From JAKLIX01 sp964605655 (GTDB taxonomy: Bacteria > Bacteroidota > Bacteroidia > Bacteroidales > CAIXZF01): a stretch of 64,000 bases of DNA. Under the pieces are notes generated by a model that saw only the letters and a list, made by a program, of their open reading frames with translations, was not told the DNA's origin and did no database searches. The stretch is from contig CAZSDK010000007.1 of the NCBI GenBank assembly GCA_964605655.1, forward strand, positions 62,001 to 126,000. The letters run 5' to 3'. Positions 55,168 through 64,000 of the stretch are shown here, one piece after another. A program made the translations under genes and the position numbers. The number at the start of each line of letters is the position of its first letter. The first letter of the stretch is position 1.

Positions 55168-58100
55168 TAAAATGAAATTTTTCCAAGGACATTCAGTGGC
55201 ACTTTGACAGGATTCAATTCAAGTAATCTTGACACACTCTTTATCCGATAATATCGCTTTGATTCTCTATCAGTTGCTTCTTTCCTTTCCTTTGTTTCAA
55301 GATGGCTAAACAGGGTATAATCGCTTTTTGAGATGTAACCTACTCTATACAAGCACTTTGATAACTCCGAGTATTTCATCGAAAGCACCCTTTCCTTTTC
55401 CTCGAGTAAATCCAACACAAATAGTTCATTTTGCTGCATACTTATTAGGAGATTCAACCCTGGAGAAGGAAGTAGTTGAAGGAAGCTATCAGGTAGCTGG
55501 GTATTCAACAAACTGTCCCACAAAGCATCGGTGTCACTGATGATCACGGGCAATCCGTATTTCTTCCTTTCCACGGCATGCCAGAAAGTGACCACATGTT
55601 CCTGCTTATTACCTTGGCTGTCCGTGTAAATGGCCACATGATGGTTATTCCCGGGTTTTACATAACCGATAGGTTCTTTCGCCTCATTGAATTTTACAGG
55701 AGCTACCTTGCCAGGGTCCAGCCTGGCAAAGAGCCGGACCGTTCTGATGGGAATTTTGCTTTCAGGGGTCAGATAAACTGGGTCATTCTCAATATCTTTG
55801 AAGGCATTTTTCTCTCCCAGTCTGCTCATCCTTTCCCGGATAACCTTTCGAACCCCATCATCCACGATATAGGGCAGATCTTTTTCTTTAAGAGTGGTAA
55901 TGGGATATTTAATCACCAATTCTTCCTTAAAAACACTGGCCCATTCGAGCGGAACCCTTTTCTCTACGTCCAGGTACACGGGATCGGCCTTGATGGATTT
56001 CATGGTTTTAGAAACATCTCCTTCACAGGCTGCCAGCCGGTCTTCGACATGTTTCCGAATGGCGGGTTTGACGATAATTTGCGGATTCTCCAGCAGCTTT
56101 TTCAGGGGTACATTCCTTTGCAGGGTTCTGATCTTCCCATACACAGATTCTTCACTCAAAGCCCCGCGCGGAACCAGGATGTTATCCTGGACCACGACTC
56201 TCTTTCCATTTTTAAACTGGTATCTTTTACCGGGAGTTGCCACCTTCTTGCCGGCCTTAAAAGAGATCAGTATTCCCTCGACCGCCTCCGTCACTCTTGC
56301 ACAGGGAAAGTGGGGTTGCTGAACCAACCAATTTTCAAACTTTGTCAATCTACCGTCCATTTCTATATTTCTTTCCTTAGATTTCATATATAAAACCTCG
56401 GAGGACATATGGCTTGATAAAGTATTTAACCTTTGAATTATAGCCTGATGGGTACAGGCGACAGCCAACGCATCGATGGCATGATGCCGGTGATCATCTC
56501 GCTTGGTCCAATTTACTATTCTTTCTTCCCTATGGATTTGACCGTTGCGCTCGACTTCAATCCACTCGGTTTGAGCATATTCTCTATATCTTTTTAATTG
56601 AATTTTTTCGAGAATGTCCCCCCAACCCCAGAGTCGTCTTACCCTTTCAGTCACACTACCGGTGGTTGATGTCACTTGCGGGCAAACTTGTTTCAGAATT
56701 TCAATGGATTTCTTTGCTATATATTGTGTTTCACGAAGTTGACGATTAAGGAAATCCTCCGGGATTTTATCTCCTGCGGTCAGGAGACGGTCCCTCTTGG
56801 TCTTTGATATCACCTTTCTTTTAAATAAATCTTCCACCCTTTGCAGATAATCTTCAAACTCCTCTTGGGTTTTAGTGGTTTTAATAAAGTCAAGCGCCGT
56901 CATCGTTTTCTTATCAGCATTACAATGCCTGTGTGTAAGGGTCTTGTTGCTGAGTGAATCATCAAAAAAGACAGACCTGGGTATAATGTGTTCAACTTCA
57001 ACATCTTCTCCAGTCAGAGCTTCCTTTAATCCGAATAACCTTCCACAATATAGACATGTGGCATGTATCTTAGAGTCATTACCATTTATCTCCTTGAAGA
57101 GTTTCCACTTTTCAATTCTTTTCCGAGTTGCTACTAGGTTGTATTCCTCTATAATTTGACGGGAAATGGCCATGTTTAGCCTCTCCCTCTCTCCTTGGGC
57201 CCTCGATGCTTTAATTCTTTCCTTTTTACTTTGCTTCAATTCTCTTGCCAGCTCTACTCTTATCTCATCCGGTTTTCCCCATTCATCGATGATGGCATTA
57301 ACAACATGGACCATCTGGTTCAGGATCTTTTCCACAATGGGTTGTCGAAGGCTGCTCTTTCGCAAGAGTTCCAATTTTGGTTGTAGTTTTTGAACCACTG
57401 AACTTTTTGCAGTGTGATCGAAACCCGCTAATTGACAAGCCTCTGAGTAAATGTAGCCCTGTTCAAGAAAGGGCAGTAACTTCCGGATAGCCCTCGCTGA
57501 TTTGTTGCCGTATCCAAGCTTCACAAAATCTATCTTTGATATTGATTTAACAATTTCTTCCGAAGTGATACCAAATTTGTTTTGAAGTGCTGAACCTAGT
57601 TCACTTTTTCCCTTCTGTGAATAAACAGAATGCCAAAGCCGGTATAACGGCTGTTTTTCAAAGTCATCCGAAAGTGTCTTATTCCATTCACCAGTATCAA
57701 TATCCAGAGATTGTCTAAACTCGAATTGCATATATTTCTCACAATCTGGTAATCCAGACAGTATTTTCCTTAAGGTAACTTTAGTGGTATTCCCTGGTAA
57801 GCCTTTGCTAATTAATTCTCCACCGTAATATCCCTCTTCCTCATTTAACCCCAATATTTTAATTAGCTCAGTCAATGTCAGTTTTTCATTGTTATCCAGA
57901 TAGTTAAACAATTGTCGCTTTTGATCAAGAGTAAGTTCCAATTTGTCCCCTTTTCTGTTCGTGAGAGAAATATTATTGATGGTCTCCCAGATTTTACAAA
58001 CCTGGAAAAGCGGTGAAGAACGGGGAGCCACTTTGGGTCCGGCAAATACTATCTTCCCATCATGCTCATAGTTTTTCCCTTCGAACTCACATACTGAAAT

Positions 58101-58811
58101 CAGATGTTTACATGACTTCAGCGGTCGCTGGTAATAAATGATCTCATTCCGAATCATTTCATAATTTCCAGGTTCAAGGACGTCAGGGTAATACTCCATC
58201 TGTTTCTTCCAAATCAGGTCAAATTCTTCCATATAGGCCTGCCGGGGAAAAACCTGTTCTTTAATCCTGTATGCTGATGACTCTCTCAGGCCTTTCAGAA
58301 AATACTGTCCCACCGTCAGTCCTTCTTTTTTTATGGCATCAAACCTTGAATTCACCTGAGCAACATATTCCTTCTGCCCGGGATCTGATGAATTGTCCTG
58401 CCTGGAGTGGCGGTACCCTCTTTTCTGATTCAGGTGAAAGAAAATACGCCCGAGTTCAGTGAGTTCGATCCTTTCATTTAGAGCCTTTTCCCGCAATTGA
58501 TACAGGCTGATGGCATCCAGTTTAAACAAATCTCTTCCTGGCATCATGTTAAGGCGTGTCAGTTTATCTTTCAGGTAGGCTTTTCGAAGCTGATACCGGT
58601 CATAACCCTTCCTCATGGTTCTTTTCTGGGTCCTCTGGCTGCACTTGGACTCCCCTGAACCTTTGGAAAAATCATCGTCCTCGGTACCGGAATACGGTAT
58701 GATTCGACAACCCATTCCCAGAATATCAATCGGTTTCCTTTCATCATCCTCCGAGATAAGTGCCCATCCAATGGAGGCCACACCGAGGTCAAGACCTAAA
58801 ATCTTTTTCAT
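55167..58811 (-). CDS. cas9: Cas9 endonuclease, type II-C
   Basis: About 1,214 aa RNA-guided nuclease. The ATG at 58811 is preferred to a TTG three codons upstream. Seen: RuvC-I ILGLDLGVASIGWALI (D8), the Arg-rich bridge helix (about 60-85), recognition lobe (about 90-490), RuvC-II DEIRVELARELK (E520), HNH domain with CLYC, EVEHIIPRS (H608) and HCNADKK (N631), RuvC-III HHAIDALAVA (H777, D780), and the wedge/PAM-interacting C-terminus. All catalytic residues are present, so it should be active. It is first in the operon and divergent from the tracrRNA gene; the TAAAATTG at 58818-58825 (minus) is a one-mismatch promoter box 6 nt before the ATG. Confidence 0.98.
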   Translation of the reverse strand: MKKILGLDLGVASIGWALISEDDERKPIDILGMGCRIIPYSGTEDDDFSKGSGESKCSQRTQKRTMRKGYDRYQLRKAYLKDKLTRLNMMPGRDLFKLDAISLYQLREKALNERIELTELGRIFFHLNQKRGYRHSRQDNSSDPGQKEYVAQVNSRFDAIKKEGLTVGQYFLKGLRESSAYRIKEQVFPRQAYMEEFDLIWKKQMEYYPDVLEPGNYEMIRNEIIYYQRPLKSCKHLISVCEFEGKNYEHDGKIVFAGPKVAPRSSPLFQVCKIWETINNISLTNRKGDKLELTLDQKRQLFNYLDNNEKLTLTELIKILGLNEEEGYYGGELISKGLPGNTTKVTLRKILSGLPDCEKYMQFEFRQSLDIDTGEWNKTLSDDFEKQPLYRLWHSVYSQKGKSELGSALQNKFGITSEEIVKSISKIDFVKLGYGNKSARAIRKLLPFLEQGYIYSEACQLAGFDHTAKSSVVQKLQPKLELLRKSSLRQPIVEKILNQMVHVVNAIIDEWGKPDEIRVELARELKQSKKERIKASRAQGERERLNMAISRQIIEEYNLVATRKRIEKWKLFKEINGNDSKIHATCLYCGRLFGLKEALTGEDVEVEHIIPRSVFFDDSLSNKTLTHRHCNADKKTMTALDFIKTTKTQEEFEDYLQRVEDLFKRKVISKTKRDRLLTAGDKIPEDFLNRQLRETQYIAKKSIEILKQVCPQVTSTTGSVTERVRRLWGWGDILEKIQLKRYREYAQTEWIEVERNGQIHREERIVNWTKRDDHRHHAIDALAVACTHQAIIQRLNTLSSHMSSEVLYMKSKERNIEMDGRLTKFENWLVQQPHFPCARVTEAVEGILISFKAGKKVATPGKRYQFKNGKRVVVQDNILVPRGALSEESVYGKIRTLQRNVPLKKLLENPQIIVKPAIRKHVEDRLAACEGDVSKTMKSIKADPVYLDVEKRVPLEWASVFKEELVIKYPITTLKEKDLPYIVDDGVRKVIRERMSRLGEKNAFKDIENDPVYLTPESKIPIRTVRLFARLDPGKVAPVKFNEAKEPIGYVKPGNNHHVAIYTDSQGNKQEHVVTFWHAVERKKYGLPVIISDTDALWDSLLNTQLPDSFLQLLPSPGLNLLISMQQNELFVLDLLEEKERVLSMKYSELSKCLYRVGYISKSDYTLFSHLETKERKEATDRESKRYYRIKSVSRLLELNPVKVPLNVLGKISF

Positions 58812-58828
58812 ACCAAGCAATTTTATGA

Positions 58829-58858
58829 TTGACTTTCGCTATATTCTTATTATCTTTG
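58829..58858 (+). promoter_or_regulatory. tracrRNA promoter (TTG-N19-TATCTTTG)
   Basis: TTG (58829-58831) and an exact TAnnTTTG box (58851-58858) with 19 bp between, the best Bacteroidota promoter in the window. Initiation is expected at about 58862, exactly where the anti-repeat begins. The -33 side overlaps the probable cas9 promoter on the other strand. Confidence 0.8.
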
Positions 58859-58861
58859 CTC

Positions 58862-58949
58862 TACAATCTGAAGCGAATCACAATAAGGAACGTTTTTCCG
58901 TTGTGAAAACATTTAAAGTGGCCCGGTTTACCCGGGTCGCTTTTTTTTT
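58862..58949 (+). ncRNA. tracrRNA
   Basis: About 88 nt. Anti-repeat at 58862-58883: its complement matches the repeat over TTGTGATT, GCTT and CAGATTGTA (21 pairs, one mismatch, one bulge). Next comes ATAAGG, the nexus sequence also found in Neisseria-type II-C tracrRNAs, a small hairpin AACG/CGTT, an AAACATTTAAAG single-stranded stretch, and a terminator stem GTGGCCCGG/CCGGGTCGC (58918-58940, two G-U pairs) followed by nine T. It directs crRNA maturation and Cas9 loading. It is transcribed away from cas9. Confidence 0.93.
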
Positions 58950-59735
58950 ATAAAATTAAATCTAATTAACTATATCTACAAGTTTAATAAAACAAGAATG
59001 ACCATGGCGATACTATCTGATAAGGAATGACAATAACATGAAATCCTGTGGATGGATTTGCCAATTACCTGATGCAAGCTAACAGAAAACCAACCCTGGT
59101 CCCCCACTTGGGGGGGGAACTCAAATATCGTCATCCGATTACAATGCCAGGTTCTACTCTGCGCCTCTGTGTCTCTGCGGTAAACATCACATCTTCAATA
59201 CCTTAAGTGCCTAAAGTGGTAAATAAACACTTTAGAAGCTATTGGTTTTCAATATCTTCTGAACAAAATCGCAAGAAGGCGAGGATGCGAGGTTGCGAGA
59301 ATTCATGGGACCCAACCCACCCCCCTGCCCCCCTCCCGGGAAACGGATGGTTTCAATGATGCTTCCTGACGGGGAGGGGGAATCTTTATTCACGTACTTC
59401 CGGCTACAGGGATGTGACCTCTACGAGGTAAAAGTTGATAATTGACGATTGATAATGTATATTGTTAATTATGAACGATATACTACTGACAACCACCAAC
59501 TGTCAATTGCATCACCATTTCAGCGTCTCTATTTCTGCGGTGAAAAGAAGAAAGATTTCCGAAATCAGAATGTACATTACGAAACTAGAGATCAGGGTTC
59601 AAAAGTGGCAGACTGCCCACTGCTCTATCCCGCATCCCGCTTCCATTCAGCTAATCAAACTTTTCGGTACCTGAATTGTTAAATAACAGGTGAAAGAAGA
59701 AGCTGTAACAGGGCTTCACCTCTGCAAAGTTTCAG
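58950..59735. other. gene-poor intergenic region of dispersed repeat words
   Basis: About 790 bp without a convincing gene. It holds a CTCTGCGCCTCTG...CTGCGGTAAA word (59157-59185, a relative at 59523-59546), a CTTAAGTGCCTAAAGTGG word (about 59203), a GCAAGAAGGCGAGG / GCGAGGTTGCGAG word (59271-59305), G- and C-homopolymer-rich stretches (59098-59120, 59308-59380), and a TTGATAATTGACGATTGATA word (59433). The first three recur, in the same set, at 28483-28645. Confidence 0.6.
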
Positions 59736-59743
59736 TACTTTTG
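59736..59743 (+). promoter_or_regulatory. -7 promoter element of the suf operon
   Basis: TACTTTTG (TAnnTTTG), 32 nt before the sufB start. No Rrf2/IscR-type operator was recognised nearby. Confidence 0.55.
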
Positions 59744-59775
59744 CGTTACCAACTCAAAATCAGGGAGGACAGGCA

Positions 59776-61224
59776 TTGGAAAAGGAACAGGACCACATAT
59801 TGTCGGAAGTAACCTCGGGAGAATATAAATACGGTTTCGTCACGGAGATCGACATGGAAACCGCCCCGAAGGGGCTGAACGAGGACATCATACGGTATAT
59901 CTCCGCTAAAAAGGAGGAGCCTGAGTGGCTGCTGGAGTTCAGGCTGAAATCCTACCGCAAATGGCTCGAGATGACGGAACCCGGATGGGCCCATCTGCAT
60001 CATCCTCCCATCAACTACCAGGATATCATCTATTATGCAGCCCCCATACCCAAAAAGGAGCTTCAGAGTCTCGATGAGGTAGACCCGGAGCTGCTCAAGA
60101 CCTTCGAGAAGCTGGGGATCTCGCTGGAGGAACAGAAAAGGCTCAGCGGGGTGGCCGTCGACGCCGTCATCGACAGTGTCTCGGTGAAAACGACCTTCTC
60201 GGAAACGCTTTCCAAACTGGGCATCATCTTCTGCTCTTTCAGCGAAGCCGTGAAGAAACACCCGGACCTGGTGAAACAGTATATGGGCATGGCGGTACCT
60301 TATGGCGACAACTTCTTTGCCACCCTTAACTCGGCTGTCTTCACCGACGGCTCCTTCTGCTATATCCCTAAAGGGGTCCGATGCCCCATAGAACTGTCAA
60401 CCTATTTCAGGATCAACGCCGCAGGCACCGGACAATTTGAAAGGACACTTATCGTCGCCGACGAAGGCGCCTATGTGAGCTATATGGAAGGATGTACTGC
60501 CCCTATGCGTGATGAAAACCAGCTCCATGCAGCGGTGGTGGAAATTATCGCCATGAAAGACGCCGAAGTCAAGTACTCAACGGTACAGAACTGGTACCCC
60601 GGAAACAAGAAAGGCGAAGGGGGCATCTATAACTTCGTCACCAAAAGAGGCATTTGTAGAGGAAACCACTCCAAGATCTCCTGGACCCAGGTAGAGACGG
60701 GCTCGGCCATCACCTGGAAATACCCTTCCGTCATCCTTCTGGGCGACCATTCCGTCGGGGAGTTCTATTCCGTGGCAGTGACCAACAACTACCAGCAGGC
60801 CGACACAGGGACCAAAATGATCCACCTGGGGAAGAATACCAAAAGCACCATCATCTCCAAAGGGATCTCCTCAGGTTTCAGCAACAACTCTTACCGCGGA
60901 TTGGTGAGGATGGGTAGAAAAGCCGAGAACTCCCGGAACTTTTCACAATGTGATTCCCTGCTTCTCGGCGACCGCTGCGGAGCCCATACCTTCCCGTATA
61001 TCAAGGCGGAAAATAAAAGCAGCATCATCGAACATGAGGCAACAACATCTAAAATATCAGACGACCAGCTGTTTTATTGCAAGCAAAGAGGCATCAACGC
61101 TGAAAGTGCCATCGGGCTCATCGTGAACGGTTATGCCAAGGAAGTGCTGAACAAACTCCCGATGGAGTTTGCCGTGGAAGCACAAAAACTGCTCTCCGTC
61201 AGCCTGGAAGGCAGCGTGGGCTGA
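59776..61224 (+). CDS. sufB: Fe-S cluster assembly scaffold protein SufB
   Basis: 482 aa. It forms the SufBC2D scaffold on which Fe-S clusters are built. Start TTG at 59776, supported by GGGAGGA 6 nt upstream and by the N-terminal length; no nearby ATG fits better. Seen: an N-terminal helical region, then the beta-helix core with YGDNFFATLNSAVFTDGSF, CYIPKGVRCP, YMEGCTAPMRDENQLHAAVV and the C-terminal HEATTSKISDDQLFYCKQRG with conserved Cys and Glu used in cluster assembly. First gene of sufBCDS. Confidence 0.97.
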   Translation: MEKEQDHILSEVTSGEYKYGFVTEIDMETAPKGLNEDIIRYISAKKEEPEWLLEFRLKSYRKWLEMTEPGWAHLHHPPINYQDIIYYAAPIPKKELQSLDEVDPELLKTFEKLGISLEEQKRLSGVAVDAVIDSVSVKTTFSETLSKLGIIFCSFSEAVKKHPDLVKQYMGMAVPYGDNFFATLNSAVFTDGSFCYIPKGVRCPIELSTYFRINAAGTGQFERTLIVADEGAYVSYMEGCTAPMRDENQLHAAVVEIIAMKDAEVKYSTVQNWYPGNKKGEGGIYNFVTKRGICRGNHSKISWTQVETGSAITWKYPSVILLGDHSVGEFYSVAVTNNYQQADTGTKMIHLGKNTKSTIISKGISSGFSNNSYRGLVRMGRKAENSRNFSQCDSLLLGDRCGAHTFPYIKAENKSSIIEHEATTSKISDDQLFYCKQRGINAESAIGLIVNGYAKEVLNKLPMEFAVEAQKLLSVSLEGSVG

Positions 61225-61299
61225 TGTCAACAAATCATTTCTTTTAAAATGAGCCTATTAAATCAATTTCAGATCTCATTATCACCATAAACTACTGCT

Positions 61300-62049
61300 A
61301 TGCTATCGATCAAAAACCTGCATGTCTCCATCCACAACAAAGAGATCATCAAAGGGATGAACCTGGAAGTCAAACCGGGTGAGGTGCATGCCATCATGGG
61401 TCCGAACGGAACGGGAAAGAGCACGCTGGCTTCCGTCATCGCGGGAAAGGATATTTTCGAAGTCACCGAAGGAGAGGTACTTTACCAGGGCAGGGACCTT
61501 CTGGGTCTCTCCACCGAAGAGCGTGCCTGCGAAGGCATCTTTCTGGGATTCCAGTACCCGGTGGAGATTCCCGGCGTGAGCATGACCAACTTCATGAAGA
61601 CGGCGGTAAATGAACAAAGGAAATACAAAGGCCTGGACCCGCTCACTGCCAATGAGTTCCTGGCACTGATGGAGCAGAAAAAGAAGCTCGTCGACATACA
61701 GTCGAAGCTCACTAACCGCTCGGTGAACGAGGGCTTTTCGGGTGGTGAGAAGAAGAAAAACGAGATCTTCCAGATGGCCATGCTGGAGCCAACCCTGGCC
61801 ATCCTGGATGAGACGGATTCAGGACTCGACATCGATGCCCTGAAGGTGGTCGCTAACGGCGTGAATGCCTTAAAGAGGCCCGATAACGCCTTTATCGTCA
61901 TCACCCACTACCAGCGACTGCTCGACTATATCGTGCCGGACTTCGTGCATGTGTTATTTGAAGGAAGGATCGTGAAGTCGGGAAGAAAAGAGCTGGCCCT
62001 GGAGCTGGAGGAGAAAGGTTATGAGTGGTTAAAGAACGGTGATTTATAA
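61300..62049 (+). CDS. sufC: Fe-S cluster assembly ATPase SufC
   Basis: 249 aa ABC-type ATPase, soluble. Seen: Walker A MGPNGTGKSTLA (about 34), Q-loop GFQYPVEIPG, the signature FSGGEKKKNEI (about 147), Walker B LAILDETDSGLD (about 168) and the H-loop His in VITHYQRLL. ATP hydrolysis drives rearrangement of the SufB-SufD dimer. Located 75 bp downstream of sufB and 8 bp before sufD. Confidence 0.98.
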   Translation: MLSIKNLHVSIHNKEIIKGMNLEVKPGEVHAIMGPNGTGKSTLASVIAGKDIFEVTEGEVLYQGRDLLGLSTEERACEGIFLGFQYPVEIPGVSMTNFMKTAVNEQRKYKGLDPLTANEFLALMEQKKKLVDIQSKLTNRSVNEGFSGGEKKKNEIFQMAMLEPTLAILDETDSGLDIDALKVVANGVNALKRPDNAFIVITHYQRLLDYIVPDFVHVLFEGRIVKSGRKELALELEEKGYEWLKNGDL

Positions 62050-62057
62050 ACAGCACC

Positions 62058-63473
62058 ATGAAAACGGAAAGTACACTGGCCGGCATCACTCTCCCCGAAT
62101 GGCTCATGAATGCTTATGGGCAGGAGCTGATGCCGTCACTGGAGGGAGAATCCCCCTTCTTTCATCAGATCAGGCAGGAAGCAGCTCAATGTTTCAGGCA
62201 GACCGGCTTCCCCCACCAAAAACTGGAGGCATGGCGCCATACCAGCTTTGACAAGACCCTCACGACGACCTACCAGTATCATTTTCATCCTCCTGCTGAG
62301 AAAGAAGATGTGAGCCAGATCTTCAGGTGCGACATCCACCATCTCGACACCCTCCTCCTGACTCTCCTGAACGGATGGTTCACCGGTCAGGGAGATGACC
62401 TGATCCGGCTTCCCGACGGCACCATCTATGGCAGCCTGATGAAAGCCATGAAGGAGGTCCCGGAGCTCGTGGAACCCTATTATACAAAGCTTGCGCCATA
62501 CAAGGATCATGGTCTCAATGCACTGAATACGGCCTTTGCCATGGATGGCATCTTTATCTACATCCCCGATGGGATCCGCTTTGAACAGACCATCCAGATC
62601 GTCAACATCATCAACATCACCGACAATGAGATCATCCAGCCCAGGAACCTGATCATCCTGGGAAAGAACTCCCAGTTGCAGCTGGTCCACTGTGATCACT
62701 CGGTGCATCACAAAGCCAGCTTTGTCAACTCAGTATCAGAGGTTTATATCGGCGAGGACGCCTTCATGGACCACTACAAGCTTCAAAATAAGGATAACGA
62801 GTCCACCCAGGTGACCTCCACCTACTTCCACCAGGCAGCGCACAGCAGGCTGTCATCTAATGTCATCACCCTCAACGGGGGCATCGTCAGGAACAACCTT
62901 CACGTTGCCCTGGCAGGCAGCGGCAGCGAGGTGCAGCTCAACGGCCTCTACCTGGCCGACAAGGTCCAGCATATCGATAATTTCATTTCTGTCGACCATC
63001 AACACCCCGATTGCACCAGCAACCAGCTGTATAAAGGCATTCTCGACGACCAGGCCACCGCGGTTTTCAACGGGCATATCATGGTTCGTAAGGATTCCCA
63101 GAGGACCCAGGCCTATCAAAATAACAAGAACATACTTCTTACCGACAAAGCTACTGTGTACACACAGCCTCAGCTGGAGATCTATGCCGATGATGTGAAG
63201 TGCAGCCATGGTGCCACCATCGGTCAGCTCGACCCTGAATCCATGTTTTACATGCGATCCAGAGGGATACGGGAAGACACTTCCCGGATGTTGCTGATGT
63301 ACGCTTTTGCCGCAGATGTCATCAACAAGATCAGGATACATCCCGTCAGGCATCAGATTGATGAGATGGTATACCGACGGCTTCGCGGAGAACTCTCCAT
63401 CTGTGACCAGTGCATACTCGATTGTAATGCCACCCGTGCCCCGGTTTTTGAGATAGATATGAACAAGATATAA
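62058..63473 (+). CDS. sufD: Fe-S cluster assembly protein SufD
   Basis: 471 aa, paralog of SufB and its partner in the SufBC2D complex. Seen: an N-terminal helical domain (about 1-150), the beta-helix core (AFAMDGIFIYIPDGIRFEQT, LQLVHCDHSVHHKASFVNS, ALAGSGSEVQLNGLYLADK), the conserved His in VDHQHPDCTSNQLYKGIL, DDVKCSHGATIGQLDPESMF and the C-terminal ISICDQC-like LSICDQCILDCNA. Complete. Same operon as sufC and sufS. Confidence 0.96.
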   Translation: MKTESTLAGITLPEWLMNAYGQELMPSLEGESPFFHQIRQEAAQCFRQTGFPHQKLEAWRHTSFDKTLTTTYQYHFHPPAEKEDVSQIFRCDIHHLDTLLLTLLNGWFTGQGDDLIRLPDGTIYGSLMKAMKEVPELVEPYYTKLAPYKDHGLNALNTAFAMDGIFIYIPDGIRFEQTIQIVNIINITDNEIIQPRNLIILGKNSQLQLVHCDHSVHHKASFVNSVSEVYIGEDAFMDHYKLQNKDNESTQVTSTYFHQAAHSRLSSNVITLNGGIVRNNLHVALAGSGSEVQLNGLYLADKVQHIDNFISVDHQHPDCTSNQLYKGILDDQATAVFNGHIMVRKDSQRTQAYQNNKNILLTDKATVYTQPQLEIYADDVKCSHGATIGQLDPESMFYMRSRGIREDTSRMLLMYAFAADVINKIRIHPVRHQIDEMVYRRLRGELSICDQCILDCNATRAPVFEIDMNKI

Positions 63474-63480
63474 AAGGGAA

Positions 63481-64000
63481 ATGTCCATACCTGTCGATAC
63501 TATAAGAAAAGACTTCCCCATCCTTCACCAGAAGGTATATGGCAAACCGCTGGTCTATCTCGACAATGCGGCGACCACTCAAAAGCCGCTGGCCGTCATC
63601 GAAGCCATCGAACGTTATTATAAGACCACCAACAGCAACATCCACAGGGGCGTGCATTATCTCAGCCAGCAGGCAACCACGGAACATGAGCACGCCAGAA
63701 CGCACATCCGTGATTTTCTGAATGCTGCCCATAGCCACGAGATCATCTTCACCCGGGGGACCACCGAATCTATCAACCTGGTAGCCTCCTCATACGGACG
63801 TAAGTTCATAGAGAAAGGAGATATCATCCTGGTATCCAACCTGGAACATCATTCTAACATCGTGCCCTGGCAGTTCGTCTGCGAGGAAAAGGAAGCGAGG
63901 CTGGAGGTCATCCCTATCACCGATCAGGGAGAAATAGATATGGACGCTTACCACCGTTTACTTTCAGAGAAGGTAAAGATGGTGGCGATCACTCATGTCT
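63481..64000 (+). CDS. sufS: cysteine desulfurase SufS, 5' part
   Basis: Partial: about 173 codons before the window ends. PLP enzyme that takes sulfur from cysteine for cluster assembly. The ATG at 63481 follows AAAAGGGA. Seen: RKDFPILHQKVYGKPLVYLD, the signature DNAATTQKP (about 29), NIHRGVHYLSQQAT, IIFTRGTTESINLVA, and the PLP-contacting HHSNIVPWQ (about 124). The PLP lysine and the catalytic Cys lie beyond the window. It follows sufD by 7 bp. Confidence 0.96.
   Translation, partial: MSIPVDTIRKDFPILHQKVYGKPLVYLDNAATTQKPLAVIEAIERYYKTTNSNIHRGVHYLSQQATTEHEHARTHIRDFLNAAHSHEIIFTRGTTESINLVASSYGRKFIEKGDIILVSNLEHHSNIVPWQFVCEEKEARLEVIPITDQGEIDMDAYHRLLSEKVKMVAITHV

Noticed and set aside
55578..56393. 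A 271-codon ORF antisense to cas9
   Set aside because: Entirely inside cas9; no start context or domain, and the sense protein is intact.
59449..59682. Short ORFs of 70-77 codons in the region before sufB
   Set aside because: They run through dispersed intergenic repeat words and have no ribosome-binding site or homology-like pattern.

Overview
The window comes from a member of the Bacteroidota, probably an environmental Bacteroidia. Support: genes for the type IX secretion system (T9SS) and its substrates (the SprA translocon, C-terminal sorting domains of types A and B), a TonB-dependent receptor with a carboxypeptidase-like N-domain, DUF4369/TlpA and DUF4402 proteins, the order ruvA-sprA-gcvH, and at least 15 copies of the Bacteroidota -7 promoter element TAnnTTTG. 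No rRNA or tRNA gene was seen. Two runs of 100 N are scaffold gaps inside one gene.

Layout. 1-18 kb: mostly housekeeping genes (M20 dipeptidase, GAPDH, LpxH, CorA, gamma carbonic anhydrase, TonB-dependent receptor, a two-component system, BirA, PyrE, a Nudix hydrolase, a GDP-mannose 3,5-epimerase-like protein), plus a large T9SS type B substrate. 18.3-28.2 kb: one minus-strand operon coding for an outer-membrane usher, a PapD-like periplasmic chaperone, four small secreted subunit-like proteins (at least one DUF4402), a T9SS type A protein and a fibre/tip-like protein whose gene carries a frameshift. This looks like a chaperone-usher pilus of the Bacteroidota. 28.8-41 kb: ruvA, sprA (2,428 aa), gcvH, an MBL-fold hydrolase, uvrC, thiL. 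41.7-51.9 kb: two cysteine-rich Ig-repeat surface proteins, the second about 3,000 aa or more, with HYR repeats, a beta-helix-like region and a T9SS type A signal. 52-59 kb: a complete type II-C CRISPR-Cas locus (24 repeats, cas2, cas1, cas9, and a tracrRNA with its own promoter and terminator). 59.7-64 kb: sufBCD and the start of sufS (Fe-S cluster assembly).

Connections. SprA would be the outer-membrane conduit for the three proteins here with T9SS sorting domains. The usher locus is a second, independent outer-membrane assembly route that carries a T9SS substrate in the same operon. In the CRISPR locus the tracrRNA anti-repeat pairs with the 5' half of the repeat, so the array is read on the + strand. 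Each repeat also contains a promoter-like TATCTTTA box, and one bidirectional hairpin separates the array from the convergent cas operon.

The strongest second-look items are the hybrid usher/T9SS locus, the frameshift in its presumed tip gene, the reconstruction of both N gaps as collapsed tandem repeats (predicted lengths 220+288n and 170+255n, which explains the apparent frame change), the self-promoting CRISPR repeats with a half-degenerate first repeat, and promoters placed exactly 4 nt before start codons, which suggests leaderless mRNAs.
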